A stretch of 64,000 nt of DNA, from assembly GCA_034766995.1 (NCBI GenBank), contig CM068314.1, positions 33,411,708 through 33,475,707 of the forward strand, read 5' to 3'. The notes beneath the pieces are model-generated. The model was not told the DNA's origin and did not search any database. It worked only from the letters and a program-made list of their open reading frames with translations. Numbering within the stretch: the first letter of the stretch is position 1; each line of letters starts with the position of its first letter. Below, one piece after another: positions 37,815-48,739 of this stretch. Both the position numbers and the translations under genes were made by a program. The stretch comes from Acanthacorydalis orientalis (taxonomy: Eukaryota; Arthropoda; Insecta; Megaloptera; Corydalidae).

Positions 37815-38239
37815 TGTATTAATAACATATATTCTTGAATTTACACGAAGAAATATTTGGGATAAGACAAATATTTGGAGGAGACTACCGGTCGAAGTTT
37901 GTGAGGTAATTGAGTGAAAATTTTGAAAAGTGAAACAACAATAGAGAGAGGTAAAATAATAATAAATGATCGATGTAAATAGTGTAATATTATATCAATA
38001 TTTATGTCAACTGATACGATAGACAAAAAAAAGTATTGTACTGTAAATTCTATTTCGTCATTATAATAAAACAATAAAGAATAAAAAAGTCATATTCATC
38101 ATAAAAAAATACTTTTGTGAATAAAATTAAACTGTAATTGAAATGGAAATTAAATCAAAGTTTGGAAATTTGTTTTCTTAAAATGAGAGTAGGGTTCAAT
38201 GCTTAATACACATTGTATTTATTATAGACCGTATCTATC

Positions 38240-38311
38240 AGAAAATGTAGCAATTGAAATCTATAACTTATTCCGTAGAATACGTTATAGTTTTCAATAG
38301 CTACATTTTCT
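38240..38311. repeat. Long near-perfect hairpin, 28-bp stem
   Basis: The arms 38240-38267 and 38284-38311 are reverse complements at 26 of 28 positions, starting AGAAAATGTAGC and ending GCTACATTTTCT. The 16-base centre itself can form a further five-pair stem (TATTC with GAATA) around CGTA. The whole is about 72 bases, the size and shape of a microRNA precursor. It could equally be a miniature foldback element. It lacks recognisable flanking signals. Confidence 0.8.
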
Positions 38312-38426
38312 ACCATAAAGGTTTTTGTAAGAAAAGATAGAAATAGAAATGTGTGATCGTTTTAATTGTTGAAATTATTTCAATTTTGTATTTTTTTAAT
38401 AATATTTACAACTGGTATGCTTAAAT

Positions 38427-38429
<3 letters not shown>

Positions 38430-38479
<50 letters not shown>

Positions 38480-38498
38480 CACACACACACACACACAC
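38430..38498. repeat. (AT)n-(AC)n compound microsatellite
   Basis: A pure AT run of about 46 bp is joined to ACATACACACAC repeats of about 22 bp. It directly abuts the GC-rich segment that starts at 38499. Confidence 0.96.
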
Positions 38499-38770
38499 CA
38501 GAGGGGGGATTGCCCCCTGCTCGCCTTGCTCTCCAACCCTGGGCTCGCTGTGTTCGTTCACCCACATGTCAGTTATACGCCTGTACATGTAACCGAATGA
38601 AACAATAAACTTATTTTTTAAAACTTATTATGTCTTTACAGTCATTATCGCAGAGAGATTGCAACGTTGCTTTTATAAACATGAGATAAACGTATTTGGG
38701 GGTACTATAAACCCCCAACGTCGTACATAAGTCGACGTCAACGTGGTTTTTGTGTGGATAATTTTGATTT
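38499..38770 (+). mobile_element. Possible LTR-retroelement end fragment
   Basis: An abrupt GC-rich segment (38499-38600, with GGGGGGATTGCCCCCTGC and a run of C-rich words) is followed by AATAAA (38604-38609), compatible with a polyadenylation signal. Next comes a segment with GTATTTGGGGGTACTATAAA and the inverse ACCCCCAA, then GTCGACGTCAACGTGG. The order GC-rich U3/R-like part, AATAAA, and then a G/C-rich TTTGG...GACGT motif is reminiscent of an LTR end and the leader after it. No terminal repeat partner or coding region is present, so the class is uncertain. Confidence 0.3.
38694..38742. repeat. Two adjacent hairpins in the GC-rich segment
   Basis: GGGGGT (38698-38703) and ACCCCC (38710-38715) can pair around a short A/T loop, and ACGTCG (38718-38723) can pair with CGACGT (38733-38738). 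Two G/C-rich hairpins within 45 bases are unusual in this window. Confidence 0.55.
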
Positions 38771-38782
38771 TATGTATATATA

Positions 38783-38786
<4 letters not shown>

Positions 38787-38830
<44 letters not shown>
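38787..38830. repeat. (TA)n microsatellite, 44 bp
   Basis: This is a pure TA run. Confidence 0.96.
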
Positions 38831-38834
<4 letters not shown>

Positions 38835-39077
38835 AAATTTTAATTTATTTGGAATTTTTTGTAAATCAAATATTAAAATTATTTCTTAAAACTAAAAATA
38901 TTGTAGCTACAATTCAGTCATTACATTAAAGTTTATTATCTTTTATTCAAAATGATGTTATGCAATATCTGCATAATATTTTTTCATTACTTGAAAATAA
39001 TACAAATGTTGTAATTACACGTTAAATTAGTAATTAAATACTTGCGGTGCAATTCAATCTCCTAATGAATAGAGCCT

Positions 39078-39104
39078 CATAATTTTACGCGAGCGTAAAT
39101 TATG
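39078..39104. repeat. Hairpin around ACGCGAGCGT
   Basis: CATAATTTTACGC and GCGTAAATTATG are reverse complements except for one extra T, with only GA between them. Confidence 0.7.
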
Positions 39105-41183
39105 TGTACTCGTGTAAGGTGTAAGTATATATATATATAATTTGATAGGTCTGTACGCATTTATTTCGTTTTTATACGATGATTGCGTGCGGATATACAA
39201 TAAAAATGCATTTAGATTCGCTTGTTTTTACTATCAATATGTCATGTAAATCTCCAGCGGATTTCCGCATTCGCGAACACTCCCCAATATAAAAGGTAAA
39301 TAGATATTACAAGTAGCAAAAAATGTACAGTTCTTTGTTGACATGCTTTGATGCACACATTACTTTTTTATACTTGTAGGATTTTTTTGAAAAAAAAATA
39401 TCAAAAATGTTATTGTTTTTTATATATAATATGAAACTGTAAAAAAATCTTTACGGTATTTATTAATGCACTTTTTAATTAATGAAATTTATTTTGTACT
39501 GTTGATATATAAGTGATGTGTATGTAGACTTCGACTTTCGTTATTTTCATACAAGACAATCAGCGATTGTCACCCATATTATTACTTACGGCGGTGAAAC
39601 TTTATGTAAGAAAGATATTCATTGGTAGATCAAGCGTATATTTTTTATTACAAGTACTTGAAACATTAAATAGGTTACAAATCAATATTCTGTTTTGAAA
39701 GTAATATCATTTTCATATGAAGTTTATTTTTTTCCGATCTATAAATATTTCTTCCATTTGAATTAAATAATATTAGTAAACTGCATTCACGTTGAATACA
39801 GTAGTCATATAGAATACATTATAATTTTTTCTACACTTCACTTAATCTTTCAAGGATCTATTTTACATTAAAATTGATTAAAATTAACCTTTGTTTAATT
39901 TGAGGTTGATATAAAATATTTCACTAATTGTTTATCTTGTAATACTATATTATTTTAATGCCATTTCAAACTTTTCTTTTATTCATATTTTTCATTTGAT
40001 ATGTTAATTAAATAGTGGATAATGAATTTAAATTGTACATTGTTTGATATAGAGTATTTCAATGGAATAACTAATGAAATGTCGTATATCTCAAATTATC
40101 ATATTATTTCGAAAGATTTTAGAAAATACATATGAAGAACAGCATTAATAAATATGTAAATTTGATTTTACGATTCTCAAATATAATGGTTATCTTATCG
40201 ACTTCAGCTTCATGTATCAATTGAATTTATTATTTTTTTTTATTTAATCACTACTTTTTAAATCATTTTCGAGTAGTAATGACATTAATTTTAAACAACA
40301 CATATATATTCTCGTTAATTCGTATTAAACGTATTTTGTAATTAAATAAACGAAGATAAATATTTATCTCTTTTTAATAAAAATGTGTTCGTTCGTAAAT
40401 AAATTGCGTCAAGTAATTGTGTGTTAAAAGTCTTTTCGCTAGAAACTTTCTTTCGTTTCTAGTTAGAATATGATAAAAAAATATTCTTATAAACTATCAA
40501 ATATTATAGACATTCTTTAAAAGTGAAATCATTCAGGTGGAATGTGGACCCTTCTTAACAGGTAGATAGATTTTTGACGTACACTAATGACGCATAGGCA
40601 GATACTTTGACAACACCATACATATATATATATATTTATTAATGAAGTAATCGTTATTTATTGGAAAACAAAACTAAAACGTAATACAATTCGATGAAAA
40701 TTAGAATATATTTCCATTCAAACCCACATATTTCACAACATGTACTACAATAATATTTGCACAATACAAAAAGAACATATTTTGACGCAAGGTTTTAGTT
40801 TTGCATAATTTCAATTGTATTTTAAACGATTCTATTTGTTTAGTCACCGCACAACGACAGATATATGAATAGTGACACAACAGATGTAGTAATTCTACTT
40901 TTCGCTACAAACAGTTCACAAGGTAATGTTTCGGTAACGCACTGTTACCTTCATGAATATGACAATATTGAACTTGAAACAAGAGCTTGTTATATTACTA
41001 CAGACTGACTATGCTCATGGAAATCATTTTCACATCACGAATATGGAAACAAAAGGAATGTGGTCCTACGTCAGAAATAGATGTCTGCATATAGTTTCTA
41101 ACGGAAATACTTTATCATTGATATGGAACGAATTGAAAATAACTTTGATTTTTTTATTATAATTATATAAATTTTATAAGATT

Positions 41184-41187
<4 letters not shown>
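39105..41187. other. AT-rich non-coding DNA, no gene seen
   Basis: A small palindrome (CTAGAAAC at 40439-40446 with GTTTCTAG at 40455-40462) was noted. A frame at 40953-41162 (+) has no family resemblance. No transposon was recognised. Confidence 0.6.

Positions 41188-41231
<44 letters not shown>
41188..41231. repeat. (AT)n microsatellite, 44 bp
   Basis: This is a pure AT run. Confidence 0.96.
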
Positions 41232-41235
<4 letters not shown>

Positions 41236-43364
41236 CTTCGATATTTAATGAATGATGATACAAATGCGCATGTTGCAGTGATGCAGGAAATTTTATAAGT
41301 TATTAAGTTGATAGAAAGTGAATGTATGATGGAAAAAATGCTAAACATATATCCGTTTTATATTTGCAAATATAATATTTAAAAAAATACTTGACATCTG
41401 CATTTTTTAGCTATTGTGAAAACAAACAAGATACAATTAACTGAAGTAATAATTTACTTTTCATAACTAAACTGTCTAGAGAAGTACTTGTGTATGATTC
41501 CAGTTTTCTTGTATATTTCTTAACAAATCGGGAAACCATTTGAATAATAATATATAACTCAAGAATAATATGATGAATATAAATAAAATAAATAATTCTT
41601 TTGATGTAATTTAGTTATGTATGAAAGTACATTCCATTATTTAATTACTGATTAGAAGATATACTGAATTGGTGTCTTAATAATTTATTTTTTAATATTA
41701 TTAAATTAGTTTAAAAATTTTACAAACAAATGCACATCTTTAATTTTATAACTAGTATAAAGCCGTTGAAAATCGACGGGAAAATAGAAAGAAACATAAA
41801 AAGAAAAAACTTTTTATCAGTTTTTTCAATATAAATATACTTACACATAAAAAACATCTAACAATAAGAACGAATCTTAATGAATTAAACTTGAAATCTA
41901 TGAGCTGACAAAGCAGATTTTTCGTCACCGTAAGTACTCGTCACTTTGTCCTGCGGAGAAAGTGACAAGAAATTAGAGTTTTTATATATAAGATAAATCA
42001 GATAGCTTTTTCAATACTGGTAATACTAATCCTTTTTCGTTATAAGCTGCTGCTATTTGTTCTAGAATTAAATATTATAATACCACTTATGAATGAAAGA
42101 ACAATATAACGTTTATGTATATTATTATAGAAGGATTATAATGTATATATTTCTCACCTTAATTGCAATATTATCAAACTAAAAAGCTGCAAAAGCGTAA
42201 CCAGTTTTTTTTAAACAAAATAATTGATAGAAAATTGATTTTTTATACTTCGTTACATATTCAAGATATGGAAAGGCAAAACATATGTCATACCAAAGAA
42301 AAAGTTTATGGCAAGTACCATTTATTTTGGTTCGACCTTTATCGAATAAAATATACAATATATTTTGTTATGATTTATGGACTGGAGATTAAAATAAATC
42401 TTCAATGAAATGTCAAACTATTGGATACTGTGTTCAGACTGCATAAGAAAAAAATAAAATTAAGCTATGTCAGTGTACTGGACATTTCAAATTATTAGTG
42501 TGACAATACTGAAAATATAAAAGAAAAAACTTGTTTTAAAATCCAGTAGAAGATTTTTGCATGACAATTTATTTTATTTAAATTAACAAACGTTGATTGA
42601 TTATTCCTCAAAACTTAAATTGAATACATTACATTTATAATTTAACATATTGGCTTCAATAAATCAACATGATTTAGATAAATGAAATTAACCAATACAT
42701 ATATTAATTAATTCAGAAATATGAAACACTATTTTTCAACACGTTTTTAACAGTTATGCGATTAAATATTTTATATAACTATTTTACATCGACGGAAATT
42801 AATACATTATTTAAATGTTTCGAATAAAAAAAAACCTAATCACTAGATAAATAAAAAAATGAATTAATATTATCAAACTTCATGACAACCAAATGACTCA
42901 TGTAAATTGCTAGAAAGGTAACTTTCATTCATCTTTAATTTAGATGAATGACAAGTACTAATTTCTGTTTAAAAGTAGGTAAAGGTTCGAATAATATTTA
43001 TATAATTTAAAAATCCATACATTTCTTGTATACGTGTTTCTGTATATGTATACTAAATTTTTAAACTAGATCATTGCTGTTGGAGAAAGAGAATAGTTTA
43101 TTTAGATGAAGAATTATTTCACAACGTAATTATATATTTGGTAGGAGATAAAAAGTTCCAACATCGATTTGATTGAAATACTATATTTTATTGTGTATGA
43201 CATTGTATGCTTTTGACATTACTTCAAATTGAATGGCATCTAGAAATGTATTATTCTATTATTTATTCCTCCTTTTTATGAAACAGAATATACATTGTGT
43301 TTTTCAATAGAAGAGGAATTAAACTGTTTTTGTTATAACTGTTTTTTTATGTATTAAATTATAG

Positions 43365-43368
<4 letters not shown>
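41232..43368. other. AT-rich non-coding DNA without long microsatellites
   Basis: An 81-codon frame (42163-42408 +) shows no known domain. A 10-bp-stem hairpin (TCATTCATCT at 42925-42934 with AGATGAATGA at 42942-42951) was noted. Confidence 0.6.
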
Positions 43369-43458
<90 letters not shown>

Positions 43459-43459
43459 T
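43369..43459. repeat. (AT)n microsatellite, about 80 bp pure
   Basis: This is among the longest pure runs in the window (43369-43448), followed by TTATATATAT. Confidence 0.97.
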
Positions 43460-43895
43460 CAAATTATAAAAACAAGACAATATCTGAGCAATGCATTAAG
43501 TTTTGTAGGTATGAAACATGTTCTTAAATATGTTGAAAAAGTACTTACATAAGTATAAAAATAGTTATTAAATAAGAATTGAAATAATTAACTGTTTTGG
43601 AAACATGGTTTTAATTCTACGTATTTATTCTTGTTCATATGGATTGCGTCAATAACATCATATATTAGATAAAGGTAGTTTGGTTTTCTATTCTCTGTTA
43701 TTTACACTACTGATTTTTCATGTTTTACACTTTTGTATATTTTACAATATGTACATTTAAAAATGTTATGAAATAAACACAAGCATTTTTTATATAATCT
43801 GAAAATAACCTATAAAGTGCTTTCTATAGATGTATAATTTTTTTTAAGTCATTGTAGACAAAATAGTTTGGTAAATATTTAAATATACGTATTAA

Positions 43896-43899
<4 letters not shown>

Positions 43900-43948
<49 letters not shown>

Positions 43949-43966
43949 GTGTGTGTATGTATGTAT
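43900..43966. repeat. (TA)n then (TG)n/(TATG)n microsatellite
   Basis: A pure TA run of 47 bp is followed by CTGTGTGTGTATGTATGTA. Confidence 0.96.
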
Positions 43967-44065
43967 AACAATTGTTTATTATTTATACGTAATGTAAATT
44001 TGATGTAAATTGTTTGTATAAAGCAGTAATTTATTAAAAAAAACATTTTAAGCGCATTTAACGAG

Positions 44066-44070
<5 letters not shown>

Positions 44071-44127
<57 letters not shown>
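44071..44127. repeat. (TA)n-(TG)n compound microsatellite
   Basis: A TA run of about 40 bp is joined to a TG run of about 16 bp. Confidence 0.96.
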
Positions 44128-45459
44128 TTGTTATACTCAAATGTATAGGTTTTATTAAACTGAAATACAATTTTAATAGTATTTATTAAAGGATCGTTCA
44201 CTAAATTATTTGAATCCCAAAGCATTTGTAGTAAAACGTTGATATGGCTGATAAAACACATTCATTTGTTAATATAAAACCACAAATATAATTCAGTTTT
44301 AATCATTTTATCAGTTATTTCATGGTATTGTCAGTGTCAATAATTACAAATTATACATTTATATTACATATTCATTATAGTTATTTCTAATGTAGTAAAT
44401 ATGTAACAGTGGTTATCAATGTAGTTTTTTTTTATTTGTAATTGAATTTATCTATTTATATTTATTTTTTACATATTTGATTGTTATAATATGGCCATTA
44501 TATAAATATGAACACACTTTATACACTAACTAGGATACGATGTACGTATCATGTTCGGTATTAGAAAAATAAATTCGAGTAAGAATCTTCTTTTTTACCA
44601 CAATTTAAAGTTATGCTGTATTATTGATTTGAATTCTTCATTAAGATTTTTATTTTTTTTTTAATTTTATATCAGTAATATGACAAACAAATATAAAATT
44701 TCACAGTATTTTATAATTATTTTTTTTTTTTATTTTAAACAAATATTTTGTACTTTATCAAATTAACTATCTATATAATTATAAGTTGTTGTCTTTCAAA
44801 TTGCAAATTACGTGAAGAATACTTTTATTAGAAGAAAAATTTGATTATAAGAATTTCTAGTTTCAATTTAATAATACGGCAATGGTATTCAAATGCAAGA
44901 TTGCAGTTTGTTCGACACTAGTGGCTTTGTTATATATTGTTCACAAATAATCTTTTATTTTTTTGTCTGTATTATAATCGTTCGATTTACATTCTTTTGA
45001 CATTTGAAATATTTTTCAAATACGAAAAAAGTTATTTGTGTAGTTAATATGTCACTTTTAACAAAAAAATATTAATAAATTATTATAAATTTTATATCGT
45101 TTATATATAGTTAGCTTCAATTAAATAGTTAACATACAATTTTTGATTTTCTACACATTAAAAATAAAACAGTTTTGAAGACATAATTTAAATAATGATT
45201 TAAATCTCGTGGTTTTGATGAATCTTATTTAACATTTCATGTATTAGTAAAAGAATTATTAGAACAACCTTATTTAAAAAATATTTTTTTTCATATACTT
45301 CATTATTAATTTCAATATTGCTTTATATAGACGACAATGTCCTTGATTTATATTAACACCAATATATACAATTATTTTGTTTTTATAAAAATATTAAGCT
45401 CAATGTAATGCCCTAGTTTCAGCAATGATAATTACATGTATTTAATATCAAGTATTAGT
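44128..45459. other. AT-rich non-coding DNA, no gene seen
   Basis: Only poly-T/poly-A tracts were noted (for example at 44650 and 44721). Confidence 0.6.
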
Positions 45460-45482
45460 TATATATGTATATATATATATAC

Positions 45483-45541
<59 letters not shown>

Positions 45542-45558
45542 CATATACACATGTATAT
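45460..45558. repeat. Interrupted (TA)n/(CATA)n microsatellite
   Basis: TA runs are broken by TATGTA and TACATA units. Confidence 0.95.
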
Positions 45559-45661
45559 AATGTCTTTTAATTGCTCTTAGAATTATTTTTTGTATCATTT
45601 TCCTTAGTGTTTTTTTTTTGAGAAAAAACGACGCATTTATATTGAATTCTTTTTTCACCTC

Positions 45662-45772
45662 ACTCACCAGAAACTTTTTCTACTCAAAAATGTTCAATAA
45701 ATCATTAATAATCATTTTTAATTGTGGCATATGTGCATTTAAATGGTAATGCCATCATCTTTATAATGTGAA
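45662..45772 (-). repeat. Hammerhead-like dispersed repeat, copy B
   Basis: Minus-strand copy. The core (45733-45762) aligns without gaps to copy A: ATAAAGA, T, arms GATGGC and ACCATT, TAAA. The fifth hairpin pair is G-C here and A-T in copy A. Downstream AATGCACATATGCCACA matches copy A's AATGCACACAGCGACA, and ATTTATTGAACATTTTTGA is also shared. It lies head to head with copy D, only about 25 bases away. Confidence 0.65.
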
Positions 45773-45797
45773 GGTATAGAAACCTTTGTACCTTATA

Positions 45798-45960
45798 GCT
45801 CTGAAGTCAATAAAAAATGATCAATCGTTTCAATAGTATAGTTATTAAACATTGTTGACATTAGAATTGTGTTTTGTGGCGTGGAAGAAGAATTCATTCG
45901 TGAATGTTAATTTAGTCAGTATCAGAATTGTATTGTGCAACACAAGGCCAAGAATGCCTT
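45798..45960 (+). repeat. Hammerhead-like dispersed repeat, copy D
   Basis: Plus-strand copy with a disrupted core: CTCTGAAG (45799-45806) is present but the hairpin part does not align. The downstream half is well preserved: TTTTGTGGCGTGGAAGAAG and AATTCATTCGTGAATG match copy A's TTTGTGGGG and GAATTCATTTGTGATG. With copy B it forms a divergent inverted pair. Confidence 0.6.
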
Positions 45961-46233
45961 TATTAATATCAATTATTCAGTATTATTTTTATTAAAAACA
46001 TATTTAGATATTTAGTCAGTACAGTTTAAAAATGTATGGAAGACTGAAAATTAAAGACTACTGTTTCGCTAACAAGGGACGTACACAGGAAGATTAAAGC
46101 CAGTTTCATGTTATACTGGTCAGTAGTTTTAAATATTTTTAATTTAACTAAACAGATTTAAATTTATTTCATAGGGTAAAGTGACTATCGATTTAGCGTT
46201 CCGGTAAATCAAAATGAAGATTATATAAATAAG

Positions 46234-46235
<2 letters not shown>

Positions 46236-46287
<52 letters not shown>
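46236..46287. repeat. (TA)n microsatellite, 52 bp
   Basis: This is a pure TA run. Confidence 0.97.
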
Positions 46288-46291
<4 letters not shown>

Positions 46292-46320
46292 GTAAATGAA
46301 TGTAAAATAGTATATATAAC

Positions 46321-46442
46321 TTATATATATATATATATATATATATGTGAGTGTGTGGCTGTGTGTATATATGTATGTATATATATATATATATATATAA
46401 TATGCGTATGTTTATGTAAGTATGTATGTATATGTGTACGTA
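46321..46442. repeat. Compound TA/TG/TATG microsatellite cluster
   Basis: Two TA runs (about 46321-46347 and 46379-46399) are joined by GTGAGTGTGTGGCTGTGTG and followed by TATG-rich DNA. Confidence 0.93.
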
Positions 46443-46610
46443 AGTAAAAATAATAATGTTATTAATAAAAAATATAACTATTTTAAGACACCAGTTTATC
46501 GAATTTTTGATTTCACTTTAATTAGTAAGAAAAGTAAGTGTATTTTCACTTATTTAATAAATCAGTGACGTAAGGTTATAAAAATGTATTAAAAATATGT
46601 TCAGTATTAT

Positions 46611-46613
<3 letters not shown>

Positions 46614-46667
<54 letters not shown>

Positions 46668-46695
46668 TTATGTACATATATACATATATATATAT

Positions 46696-46743
<48 letters not shown>
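46614..46743. repeat. Pair of (TA)n runs with CATA interruptions
   Basis: A pure run of 52 bp (46614-46665) and a second tract (46676-46743) flank a short AGTTATGTACA spacer. Confidence 0.96.
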
Positions 46744-46750
<7 letters not shown>

Positions 46751-46812
46751 GCAATTATTATTATTCCTGTAAGTAGCAATTATCCAGTAAAAGTTTGGAA
46801 ATCGAGATAATC

Positions 46813-46814
<2 letters not shown>

Positions 46815-46877
<63 letters not shown>

Positions 46878-46894
46878 AGAGAGAGAGAGAGATA
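46815..46894. repeat. (TA)n-(GA)n compound microsatellite
   Basis: A TA run of about 59 bp is followed by GTATA and a GA run of about 14 bp. Confidence 0.96.
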
Positions 46895-47106
46895 GCGGGT
46901 GAAATTTTACTCGTGATATAATTAAATTACATTTCTTGTCTGTGATAAATTGTTCTTACCTTTGCTTTTTCTTCGCAATCAAAATTGTAAGACCATCACG
47001 AAATAAAAGTAAATTATTTTTATGTAATCATAAATATAGTCTATTGTTTCGTTAAAAAAATGTTTATTGCTCTTTATTTTAGTTGTTAAAATTTAAGCTT
47101 TTAGAT

Positions 47107-47130
47107 ATACATACATACACATACACACAC

Positions 47131-47174
<44 letters not shown>

Positions 47175-47176
47175 AC
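47107..47176. repeat. (CATA/CA)n-(TA)n compound microsatellite
   Basis: ACATACATACACATACACAC leads into a pure AT run of about 30 bp. Confidence 0.95.
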
Positions 47177-47530
47177 GTTAGAATATGTTACTTTTTCTTT
47201 ATTAAAAACTTAATTGTAACTAAAACTTAATACATGCTATAAAGTAACACAAGTAGACGGTTTCTAACATAAACAGGAGTAACAAATCAAACTGAAGTCT
47301 ATAGTTATTTTTTACTTCAAATGACCTGTTGATATGTTTTCGAAGTTTGCCCATTACTTACTTCGTGGGCCATTCCGTATATTTATGCTTGTAGTTGTAA
47401 AAATATGTTTTCCGTATAAAAATGTTTTTAGTGGGAAAGTTTGTTTCATAAATTATAAAATTAGTAATATATTTTCTGAAAAAGTCAAATGATTTTATTT
47501 ACAAATTAAAATCCTGTAAAAAAACAATTT

Positions 47531-47580
<50 letters not shown>
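47531..47580. repeat. (CATA)n-(TA)n microsatellite
   Basis: ACATACATACATA precedes a pure TA run. Confidence 0.95.
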
Positions 47581-47581
<1 letters not shown>

Positions 47582-47644
47582 ATTTTATATATGTTTGTAA
47601 AGATATTATTCGTTTTATTTTATTCAATCCTAATTTATTTGAAT

Positions 47645-47960
47645 TTTTTTCGTTTAAATGCGACACGGTGACGTAACGAATTGAATTAAATTGGCCATTA
47701 AAATATCATTTAATTTGTAAATTCCTCGCCTGCACGTTTCGCGCTCAATAAATGAACATAAAAATATAAACATTAGCATCGAATCAGGTTCTTGTTTTGG
47801 CCATTTTGAAAGAATCATAAAAAAGTTACTGCCATTGGCACTCGTGAAAACCTGATCTTGACTTCTTGACTACAGTTTGATATTCTGTCGAGTAATAAGT
47901 CAGTGCACTCTGTTTCGAAAAATAACAGAATGTACACGTAAGTACTACATCAGTTCCGAA
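47645..47960 (+). promoter_or_regulatory. GC-richer patch with initiator- and donor-like sites
   Basis: CpG-bearing words (GCGACACGGTGACGTAACG near 47660; CTCGCCTGCACGTTTCGCGC near 47726) and several TAATT/ATTAA homeodomain-type sites are grouped here. TCAGTG at 47900 resembles an arthropod initiator, and GTAAGT at 47938-47943 is a perfect 5' splice donor core, which would make a tiny first exon of 37-38 bases. No TATA box or coding sequence supports this, so it is a candidate regulatory or transcription-start region only. Confidence 0.2.
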
Positions 47961-48631
47961 GATACTTTTACTTTATATAAATCTTTCGCGGATGGATTTT
48001 TTTTAATGTTTTATTTATTTCTTTGTCAAGTATGAATTTTATTGAATGTATTTTAAGTAATATTTTAACTTTTTTTTTGGTTGTTATTTTTATATCTTTT
48101 CGGTGAAATTTTGATTGTGATGTTTGTACAATTTTAACTGCTTTAAAAATAATAAAATTAAAAATTAATGTTTGCGAAGTTTAAATTTTTGAATTCATAG
48201 TTATGTGTTGGAGAACATGCATACTACAATGATTATATATTTTTTATTTTTTTCTTGTGTCAAATAATTTAATCAACATTAGTAATAACCTCAAATAGTA
48301 ACCAAGAACGAATATAATATGAATATAAATTCAATTTATCTTATGTAAAAAATTTAACAGTTTGCAGATATTTGTTTTTTATCTTAGTCAAACCATAATC
48401 TACGATCTCTTTTTTAACCGTTTCTTATTCACGATACATTTTAAATATATACTTACAGTATACTATCGAAAAAAAATTAGAAAAAATTGTTAACGAAATT
48501 AGGTTTGGTGAATTGTTGGAAAAAATGATTGTGAAAAAGCTAAAGTTTCAGAATTATGCAATAAAAAATATTTGGAAAATTAAATAAACAAGTATATTTA
48601 CAAAAATATGTACTAATCACTAAAATTAGAA

Positions 48632-48636
<5 letters not shown>

Positions 48637-48695
<59 letters not shown>
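48637..48695. repeat. (AT)n microsatellite
   Basis: A pure AT run of about 48 bp is followed by GTATATATATAAT. Confidence 0.96.
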
Positions 48696-48713
48696 ATATG
48701 AAAGAGAAGAGCT

Positions 48714-48739
48714 GTCTACCTATGCATGTATAGGTAGAC
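48714..48739. repeat. Perfect hairpin, 10-bp stem
   Basis: GTCTACCTAT (48714-48723) and ATAGGTAGAC (48730-48739) flank a GCATGT loop, 20 bases after a microsatellite. The stem is richer in G/C than the background. Confidence 0.85.

Noticed and set aside
39270..39330. TATA-type promoter (CCAATATAAAAGG near 39285)
   Set aside because: No initiator at the right distance and no exon-like sequence follow; such words occur often by chance here.
42163..42408. 81-codon open frame with mixed composition
   Set aside because: It matches no known family and has ordinary A/T-driven composition. Frames of this length are expected by chance across 64 kb in six frames.
43200..43260. Sixth copy of the hammerhead-like repeat (GAATGGCATCTAG)
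   Set aside because: Only a short GGCATC word matches; the GAAA and downstream GTGG words are absent.
44640..44735. Poly-T tracts as retroposon tails
   Set aside because: No adjacent retroelement sequence or target duplication was visible, and homopolymer tracts are expected at this base composition.
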